NCBI GenBank assembly: GCA_031266315.1
Contig: JAISBG010000546.1
Location: 1 to 21,070, forward strand
From: Planctomycetaceae bacterium
Lineage (GTDB): Bacteria; Planctomycetota; Planctomycetia; Pirellulales; Thermoguttaceae
Length of the DNA: 21,070 bases
Direction of reading: 5' to 3'
This document shows positions 15,401 to 21,070 of the stretch, piece after piece. The notes under the pieces are model-generated. The model worked only from the letters and a program-made list of their open reading frames with translations. It did no database searches and was not told the DNA's origin. Every line of letters starts with the position of its first letter. The first letter of the stretch is position 1. Made by a program: the position numbers and the translations under genes.

Positions 15401-18400
15401 TATCAATGACCCTTCCTAAACCTTATTATCAAAATAATCGTGTAGATTATTATCAAGACAAAAATATCGTACTGCGTTATGAATCCGGACAAAACCAAGA
15501 AGTTGTACAAGATTCTTGGGCGGCAGGAGGAATAGTGATAAAAAATCAAGGATCATTGAAAGAACAATTAGATGTTAGTGGTACGACAATCAGTGGAGGT
15601 GCAATATATATGGGAGATACAGTAACTTTTGATGGTCAATATCAAAATTCGACACCGCTACCGAAATCCGGTGAGTCACCTTCAAATTCAATATCGACAC
15701 AAAAAACAACGCCTCAATCCGTCCGCCGGCTTCAATCAATACAACCTGTTACAGTTGTCGTTTCGGAAAACGGGAAAACGGATTCCGGCAGCAGTTATTC
15801 CGTCATCGGCAACCGGAACACGCAGGATATTTACGTACAATTATCATCGGTTGCCGTCGGACAACATTGGGGTTGGATTGCGTTTTTGGTTGTTGTTCTG
15901 ATTGGTTTGTTGGGTCTCCGTCAATCACGTCAAGGTCGGACAAAGTTTGTATTCGGACTTTTGATTTTGGGAACGTTTTTAATTTTTGTTCCCGGTCTTG
16001 AATTATTCGCAACAATTTTTAATGGAATTGTTTACGGTGCGGCATTGATCGGTGCGGTTTATCTCGGCAATGCACTTTGGCTGAAACTTGTTTCGATAAT
16101 CGTCAAACCGGATATTTCCGAATCCAAAATTTCCGAACCAAGAATTTCTGAATCGAAAATTTCCGGTACGGCAATTGTTTCGGTTTTCCTTTTGATGTTC
16201 CTTTATTTACCGGTTCATGCTGCAGAGCAAAATGAAACTCTTCCGAAAATTCAGTTTCCCGATGATGCAATTATTGTACCGTATTCACCGGACAAGATTT
16301 CGGAAGATTCACTTCCCGATCCTGACAATTTAACGTTACCGGAACAATCGTTATTGGTTCCGTATCGTCAATACACCGCAATACTTGAACAACTCCAAAA
16401 ACGAAACGAAAAAATTCAAAACAGTAAAAACGTACCGAATTTCGCTGTTCCGTTTGCTGTTTCCGCCGCTGAATATCAAACGGTGTTGCCTGCCGCCGGC
16501 AATGATATTTTGTTGCAAGGTAAAATCAAAATTGATGTTTTTACCAACCAGACGGTTCTTGTTCCGTTGACATTGGAAAACGGAGTTTTTGTACAACCGT
16601 TGCTCGACGGCAAACCGGCAATACTTCAATCGAAAAGCGATCATCAAATTGTTCTTCTTGTTGAAGGAAACGGCAGACATGAATTATCGTTCGATATTCG
16701 TGTTCGGATTCAACGTCAAGGCGGTTGGCGGATTGTAACAGGAAAACTTCCGGTTGCGGCGGCGGCGAAAATTTCGTTGACTTTGCCCGACGAAACCGGT
16801 GATCTTTTAACCGGTAATTCGCTCGACAAGAAAAAATGGTCTTTCGGTACAAATACAGAAAACACGAATACAACCGTTGCAAAAACTCATGAAAAAATAA
16901 TCGAAACATCTCTCGAATCAAACGGCTCTTTTCATTGGCAATGGAGGTCGGCAGTGTCCGCAGAGAATATTGACCGGAATCTCGAAGTTGATTCAAAAAT
17001 TCGATACGATATTCAGGAAGGCGGTGTTTGGGTACGTTGGACGCCGGTATTTCGTATCAGTCGGGGAAAATGGGAAATGATTCGTTTGTGTTTGCCGCAA
17101 GATTATCTCATTGCGGAAATCAAAGGCGAAAATGTACGCGGCTGGAATATCGTACAGGAAAATTCCAAAACGCGAACAATTGACGTTGAACTTCTGAAAC
17201 CTGCGGAAATAACGGAAACATTATCTGTCTTGTTGTCGGCTCCGCAATGGTTTGTCAAACCGTCAATGACTTTAACGTTGCCGAAATTAACGGTTCCCGA
17301 CGCAGGAATTCATCAAGGGCGGATCGATTTGTTTTACAGTTCTGTTATGAATCTTCGTATTCCTGATTCGACCGGTTTGTTGCCGGCGGATCAAGTTGTT
17401 CAGACGGAATCGAAACCGGTGTTGAAATTTGATACAATAAGTCCGTTTGATTCTTCCTTGTTCCGGTCTTACCGTTTTTCTTCCGAAAATTATTCGTTGC
17501 AGGTTGAATTGAAAAAAGCTCCACAAAGCCGATCACTGCAATTTTTTTCCGTATTAAAAATAACACGGCAAGATGTTTCCTTAGAAACAAAAATACGGAT
17601 TTCTGGAAATAATAATGCCGGAAGAAATAAACCATTTTATGAATCAATCCAATTGCCGGAAAAATTTGTATTAAAAAATGTCAACGTCCCGGACGGTATT
17701 TTATGGAATCGTAAATCCGGTGATGACAAAGAAAATCGACTCAATATTATTTGTCCTGACGGTCATTCTTCTGTCGAAATTCTTATCGACGGTGATTTCA
17801 GCGGGGCGTTTTCCAAAAATCGCAACGAAATTGAAACACTGCCGGTTTTTAAGGCAGACAACATAAATATTAGTACAAGAATTGCTGTTCTTACGGAACC
17901 GTCGTTGGATGTTCGGGCGGAGACGGAATATTTTCGTGCGGAAATACCGGATTCGGCGTTTTCGTGGTTGTCGCTTCCTGAGCAACGTGAATTGATACGG
18001 ATTGTGTTACGTTCACCGGCTCTGTCAAACAATGTTGACGGCAAGTTGATCCTTTCTGAACGAAAACCTGAAATTCGTTGCAGTACGATTACTAATGTTC
18101 GGACAACTGCCGACGCGATAGAAGAAACAACGTTACTTGATTTTGATATTACGAAAGCGGGAGTCCGGAATATTGAATTTGTGTTACCCGCATGGATGAG
18201 CAACGCTAAAATCGATGCTCCGTTTCTCCGGCGTAAAACGGTTACATCTCTTGATACGAAAAATACGGATTCACCGGTTCTTGTCCGGCTTGAACTTCAC
18301 GAAGAAGTCATGGAACAATTGCGGGTTTTGGTTCAAACCGACCGGCGTTTGCAGTCCGAAACGGATTATCATGTTTTTGTGCCGGTTATTCGTACCGGAC

Positions 18401-20964
18401 AAACAATACGTCAATATATTGTTATGGAAAATGACCGCCGCTCGCCGGACGAAATGGTTGTTGACCGGCTTCAAAATCTCCACGCCTTGAACCGTCAGCA
18501 GAGTGAATGGAGTTATCTGGCGTCTATTCTCGGCGGGAATGTTACCGAAGCCTATTTTGCAACGAAAAAAGACAACTCCGGTAATAACAGTTCCGATAAT
18601 GCCGCGAATTTATTGTTTCGAATGAAACGGCGTGAAACGGTGCAATTGGCGGATGCGCGGATTGATTTGTCGGAAACGCGGTTTACACTTGGCAGCAACG
18701 GCGGTTATCGGGCGGAACAGATTTATCGTATCGATAATAAAAAGGAACCGTACCTTGATCTTCTGCTTCCCGAAGGCGCATCGCTTTGGGGTGTCAGGAT
18801 TCTCACGGCTGCCGAATGGCAACAGAAAGAACACGGCGAACATAAAAACAACATTGGGCTTCCCGTAAAACCTAATATCATGCCGGCGGAAATTGCCGGA
18901 CGTTATCAGAAAAAAGTTACGGAATCGCGTTTGATTCGGATTCCGTTGGTCAAGACGGAGAGCGGTGATGTTGATTTTATTGTTCGGTTAATCTATGCCG
19001 GAGAATTGCAACATTTTTCGGATTGGGCGCGGCTTGACATTCCGTTTATTGATGTACTGAATATTCCGGTCGGCGAATCGCTTGTTCGTTTGAATTTGCC
19101 GGAACGTTACGAATATCAGTTTAAGGGCAACCTTCAGCGTGTCCGTCAAGAGCAGGAATCCGAAACAATCCGGCAGGTTCAATCGAATTATCAACGTCAA
19201 CAGACAGACCGTCTGCATCAAGCCGTGAGAGGTTTCAACCCTTTTGCCGCTAAACGTGCGAAAATTAATCTTAACCAACTCAACTCGGCAACTAATCTCA
19301 GCCTACCGGTTGATTCCAGTTACTTATCCGTCGAAAATTCTTATTCAGGTCATACAGATCCCAATAGCGTTTCTCTCGCCGGAGGACAAATAATAGGAAA
19401 AGGACAAATAATAACCGGCGACAAAGTTCTTTTCCCTAACGAAAAAGGTAAATCCGCTCAATCTCAAGATGTTGTTCCCGATGAAACGGCGAATCGTTCG
19501 TCAAAGAGTTCGGAAGCCTTGAATAGCAAAACATTAAGTTCCAATTTTCACAGTCAATCGAATAAATTTTCGGGGCAACTTGTCCAACAAAAAGCGTTGA
19601 CGATTAACAAAACGGTAAATCAATCCGCTACAAAACCTTCCTCCTCGTTCAACGACCATTGGTTTACCTCCAACAGTCTTGCCAATCCAAATGTTACAGC
19701 GTCAACCGAAGGAAAAGGCAGCTCAATAATTGTTACCGATCAAACTGTTCTGCAAAGTAATGTTTCGGCAATCAACGGTGGCGGAGTTATTGAAGCACAA
19801 CCTTATTCGGTTCCGCAACAACAGCAACAACAATCAGTTTTGCCGCAAGTTCCACAAAGTAATTCTCGAGGCGGCGGAATAATTGTTGCTGATACCGTCG
19901 TTCCGCAACAACAAAACTCCGCAAAACGAAATGTTCAGATTGTTCAGGGCAATATTGTACTCGGTAAATCAACAGACGATAAAACAAATTCCACAGGTTC
20001 CACGAGTCAACTCAATAATTCATTGGAATCACCTTCAAATGATTCGAGTTCCCCTTCACAACGTAACGAACTTTATGTACGTAACGAAGCTTACCAAGGC
20101 GGAGGACTTTTTAAGAATGAATTTGGACGAAGAAATTCCACACTTGGACAATCGGTAAATCAGCCGATTTTTTCGATAGAGGATAAATCGACGGATCAAC
20201 CGATTTTTTCAATAGATACCAAAACGTTTCCTTTGGAACCAACTCCGATACCTACCAATCGAAATAATAATAGTACTGCTCAACTGGGCATGCTTGTTCG
20301 TTTTCCCGACAATAATAATGATGTACAAGAAAGGTCTTCTGAACGACAACAACAATCAGACAAACCCGAATCAGCCCTGACTCGAACGGGCAGTGTATCA
20401 GTTGATACATATGGACGAGCAGGACAAATAGCCCAATCAGAAAAGCGTGATATTATTGGAAACGGTGGTTTTATTATTACAGATTCAGTAACACCGACAA
20501 CTGAACAATCCAGCACAACAGACAGCAACACCGAAACCACAATGGTTGTTGCGAGCGGGAGATTTGAGGTTTCCGGCACAGTGGAACAAATATTACCGGC
20601 ACTTTCGACACGGACATCAAGTCTTGACATTGAAATTCCGTACACAGGCAAGACGTTTTTATTTACGGCGTCACAGGGTTCGCTTGATCTTTCGTTCCGC
20701 GCAATTTCCAACCGTACAGGTTCACGTGGTTTTCAGATGTTGCTGTCGTTTTTTGGTTTAGCGTTTTTGTACGGAATTTATCGGCTCTGCTTCAGTATCG
20801 GCAACCGCCTGACATTCGACCGCCGCACTCACCGCAATATTGCAGGACTTGTTACGTTATTGGGTATTCTTTCGTTAATTCTTGCACCTTTCGTTTCTGT
20901 CTTGTCTTTCATTTTCGCCGCAATACTTTGGGTAACACTGTTGCAAAGAAAATCAACCACATGA
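12436..20964 (+). CDS. Giant two-module exported protein, unrecognised family
   Basis: A 2842-aa protein of no known family to me, built as two modules like the preceding gene. Module A: signal peptide (1-24), PY-like boxes EIFVPETELGALF (28-40) and RILINRNEFETL (46-57), beta-rich body, polar linker (about 1000-1140), three membrane helices (about 1146-1161, 1170-1187, 1195-1217). Then a short linker with the repeat ISESKISEPRISESKISG (1227-1244) and a second signal-like hydrophobic stretch (1245-1263, ending VHAAE). Module B: boxes AIIVPY (to 1283) and LLVPYRQYTAIL (1306-1317), a beta-rich body, a long Ser/Asn/Gln-rich region (about 2256-2695) with a QQQQQQ run and repeated GG-x-I-I-x-x-D-x-V motifs, and three more helices (about 2764-2840). 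AAAGGAG (12421-12427) precedes the ATG at 12436, which overlaps the upstream gene's end. In-frame sequence further upstream lies inside that gene and lacks a signal. An envelope structural or scaffold role is a guess. Confidence 0.88.
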   Translation: MTTKLSFLFSFLFLFPIFTATCFSQEREIFVPETELGALFEGATNRILINRNEFETLRRQAREIRLETEQSRNKDKPPAEAVLLSSDYRVEISGLRAVINGTLEIDVLTDDPVSIPLPMERVAVLEAVFDGDHQPVALSENNGQKIVILSGKQRYRLRLRLTTPLEIDATRQRLNFRLIYGTETSFRLSVPGDVELKGGASVLSRKVENGATNFDLLLPPNNNRTEILMSLNSHRKGEYSAVLARSVQFAEVTEHYERLHATVSLSEFHQGVRETSFFVPAGFEITEVQSVFLDRWNVRKSEEKDKRDVLTIHFREQIPGLTTIYLSAIKSAKTDVQWIFPSFEPSDAAVHSAVLGLLLDEDLEMSHVVSNSLFPIDTITLKEAIPPGALELLPGSPTLRLVSAWYAPGKEELNKNVTAKFGRAETDSVIETVQNLILSEKEPVLQYTAKIMPRSGKIFETTLEIPENWNVLNVLDTAGQPLDFRLVNPEKATENVSEKVFGKIMVRFSKGVAARETIQFSLHISGNIRDWFQNGSEKSLQYPVIRIDGSANEQGTISIQNKFEDDWEIIPLQMEHLTALNKNLSFQYLSTPFVLPLRLEKLQPRLKAGTISFYCFEPSLLRVRYEIDYFIEQASVRQLSLLLPASAPPTPSIQGLNGLNIKETLSEETEINGQKFRRWKILFAEPTNGKVRIGVNFEQSIAEQTFTDTAIPFDLPPVIVENTAWQSGLIAVEGDEELDLTIPTERNGKLLLRSVDAGELSVAVYRPGKRLLGVYSVTDSQSPITINVRKNQTTELLSALIRHVFVTARMERTNLTESNTGVLYSVLYEIQTAGGAVNIRTSLNQSDELWSITLDGESIKAQHVGDDILIPISAQNNTGFRRLVLLYRRPALAICDSKNALVLDFPALSLNGKKEKEDEKIPVMQTTWNIIPPFGYEIVRLGGIHSGDSLLQEPSPALFNLFQGTIDFFKALTFRPSKLWNNILSSEQISMTLPKPYYQNNRVDYYQDKNIVLRYESGQNQEVVQDSWAAGGIVIKNQGSLKEQLDVSGTTISGGAIYMGDTVTFDGQYQNSTPLPKSGESPSNSISTQKTTPQSVRRLQSIQPVTVVVSENGKTDSGSSYSVIGNRNTQDIYVQLSSVAVGQHWGWIAFLVVVLIGLLGLRQSRQGRTKFVFGLLILGTFLIFVPGLELFATIFNGIVYGAALIGAVYLGNALWLKLVSIIVKPDISESKISEPRISESKISGTAIVSVFLLMFLYLPVHAAEQNETLPKIQFPDDAIIVPYSPDKISEDSLPDPDNLTLPEQSLLVPYRQYTAILEQLQKRNEKIQNSKNVPNFAVPFAVSAAEYQTVLPAAGNDILLQGKIKIDVFTNQTVLVPLTLENGVFVQPLLDGKPAILQSKSDHQIVLLVEGNGRHELSFDIRVRIQRQGGWRIVTGKLPVAAAAKISLTLPDETGDLLTGNSLDKKKWSFGTNTENTNTTVAKTHEKIIETSLESNGSFHWQWRSAVSAENIDRNLEVDSKIRYDIQEGGVWVRWTPVFRISRGKWEMIRLCLPQDYLIAEIKGENVRGWNIVQENSKTRTIDVELLKPAEITETLSVLLSAPQWFVKPSMTLTLPKLTVPDAGIHQGRIDLFYSSVMNLRIPDSTGLLPADQVVQTESKPVLKFDTISPFDSSLFRSYRFSSENYSLQVELKKAPQSRSLQFFSVLKITRQDVSLETKIRISGNNNAGRNKPFYESIQLPEKFVLKNVNVPDGILWNRKSGDDKENRLNIICPDGHSSVEILIDGDFSGAFSKNRNEIETLPVFKADNINISTRIAVLTEPSLDVRAETEYFRAEIPDSAFSWLSLPEQRELIRIVLRSPALSNNVDGKLILSERKPEIRCSTITNVRTTADAIEETTLLDFDITKAGVRNIEFVLPAWMSNAKIDAPFLRRKTVTSLDTKNTDSPVLVRLELHEEVMEQLRVLVQTDRRLQSETDYHVFVPVIRTGQTIRQYIVMENDRRSPDEMVVDRLQNLHALNRQQSEWSYLASILGGNVTEAYFATKKDNSGNNSSDNAANLLFRMKRRETVQLADARIDLSETRFTLGSNGGYRAEQIYRIDNKKEPYLDLLLPEGASLWGVRILTAAEWQQKEHGEHKNNIGLPVKPNIMPAEIAGRYQKKVTESRLIRIPLVKTESGDVDFIVRLIYAGELQHFSDWARLDIPFIDVLNIPVGESLVRLNLPERYEYQFKGNLQRVRQEQESETIRQVQSNYQRQQTDRLHQAVRGFNPFAAKRAKINLNQLNSATNLSLPVDSSYLSVENSYSGHTDPNSVSLAGGQIIGKGQIITGDKVLFPNEKGKSAQSQDVVPDETANRSSKSSEALNSKTLSSNFHSQSNKFSGQLVQQKALTINKTVNQSATKPSSSFNDHWFTSNSLANPNVTASTEGKGSSIIVTDQTVLQSNVSAINGGGVIEAQPYSVPQQQQQQSVLPQVPQSNSRGGGIIVADTVVPQQQNSAKRNVQIVQGNIVLGKSTDDKTNSTGSTSQLNNSLESPSNDSSSPSQRNELYVRNEAYQGGGLFKNEFGRRNSTLGQSVNQPIFSIEDKSTDQPIFSIDTKTFPLEPTPIPTNRNNNSTAQLGMLVRFPDNNNDVQERSSERQQQSDKPESALTRTGSVSVDTYGRAGQIAQSEKRDIIGNGGFIITDSVTPTTEQSSTTDSNTETTMVVASGRFEVSGTVEQILPALSTRTSSLDIEIPYTGKTFLFTASQGSLDLSFRAISNRTGSRGFQMLLSFFGLAFLYGIYRLCFSIGNRLTFDRRTHRNIAGLVTLLGILSLILAPFVSVLSFIFAAILWVTLLQRKSTT
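15520..15645 (+). repeat. GG-x-I motif pair in module A linker
   Basis: Within the giant gene, two copies of a short motif occur: AAGGIVIKNQG (residues 1029-1039) and SGGAIYMGDTVTFDGQ (1053-1068). The second matches the D-[TS]-V ending seen in the module B copies. They sit just before the membrane helices of module A, the same relative place as in module B. Confidence 0.6.
19378..20500 (+). repeat. GG-x-I-I-x-x-D-x-V motif series in low-complexity region
   Basis: Within the giant gene: GGQIIGKGQIITGDKV (2316-2331), SSIIVTDQTV (2429-2438), GGGVIEAQPYSV (2448-2459), GGGIIVADTVV (2479-2489) and GGFIITDSV (2677-2685). They are separated by Ser/Asn/Gln/Thr-rich spacers of varied length. The hydrophobic IIV core followed by Asp and Val suggests short beta-strands in a disordered chain. 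Confidence 0.65.
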
Positions 20965-20982
20965 TTTTATGCAATTATTCCG

Positions 20983-21000
20983 TAGGATTTTCCTATTTTA
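20983..21000 (+). terminator. Weak terminator-like hairpin after the giant operon
   Basis: TAGGA (20983-20987) pairs with TCCTA (20991-20995) around a TTT loop and is followed by TTTTA. It starts 19 bp after the stop codon at 20962-20964. The stem is only five pairs and AT-rich. Confidence 0.3.
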
Positions 21001-21027
21001 ACGCGAAACACACGAAAATAGAAAAAT
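20997..21027 (+). repeat. Short repeat TTTTAACGCGAAACACACGA, copy 3
   Basis: TTTTAACGCGAAACACACGA (20997-21016) followed by AAATAG. It is the near-exact inverse of 8742-8775, so inverted copies of this repeat flank the giant-protein operon. Confidence 0.6.
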
Positions 21028-21028
21028 T

Positions 21029-21060
21029 CCCTGATTCTATCGGATTAGGTGTTTTCCACC
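21029..21060 (-). repeat. Short repeat GGGAAACACC..ATCCGATAGAAT, copy 2
   Basis: An inverted copy of 6071-6103, with five mismatches over 32 bp. The window ends 10 bp later. Confidence 0.6.
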
Positions 21061-21070
21061 GGAATAGTCA

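Noticed and set aside
16105..16230. Possible lost stop codon or sequencing frameshift joining two giant genes
   Set aside because: The frame is continuous with normal codon use through the linker and no overlapping alternative frame is favoured, so a true fusion is the simpler reading; relatives would settle it.

Overview
The window looks like a chromosome segment of a planctomycete (Planctomycetota, probably Pirellulales-like). The main evidence is a DUF1559 protein with a type IV prepilin-like N-terminus and the H-X9-DG motif near its C-terminus, a combination typical of this phylum. Very large secreted proteins of unknown function and intergenic spaces filled with short hairpin repeats fit the same picture. 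Base composition leans to AT, and the hisS gene is clearly more AT-rich than its neighbours.

Layout. Positions 1-265 hold the tail of a 143-bp hairpin repeat and little else. A cobalamin riboswitch (266-480) lies in the leader of the DUF1559 pseudopilin-like gene (643-1791). Positions 1792-2605 are a dense repeat array. Then come a FecCD/BtuC-type transporter permease (2606-3676) without its usual ATPase, a TetR/CerR-type regulator (3940-4572) with a palindromic operator candidate upstream, an MlaE-type lipid transporter permease (4999-5853), and a small two-helix membrane protein (6234-6725). A mirror-ordered set of hairpins (6831-7024) separates that gene from convergent hisS (7111-8406, minus strand). 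The rest of the window is a two-gene operon of giant exported proteins: 1174 aa (8922-12446) and 2842 aa (12436-20964), overlapping by 11 bp.

How the parts may work together. The riboswitch and the FecCD permease suggest vitamin B12 (or related corrinoid) uptake, with a surface pseudopilin under B12 control. The permease lies about 2.1 kb downstream of the riboswitch on the same strand, so co-transcription is possible but not shown. MlaE, the DUF1559 protein and the giant proteins all point to the cell envelope. The 2842-aa protein reads as two modules fused end to end. Each has the same plan as the 1174-aa protein: N-terminal export signal, paired 'PY' boxes, a long beta-rich region and a C-terminal three-helix membrane segment. 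The operon is thus effectively three tandem copies of one unrecognised architecture.

Most intergenic space carries one repeat family, an approximately 143-bp element with a hairpin at each end. Five complete and four partial copies are seen. Their stems change in a compensated way, so the hairpin itself appears to be what is maintained. No tRNA, rRNA, CRISPR array or transposase gene was found.
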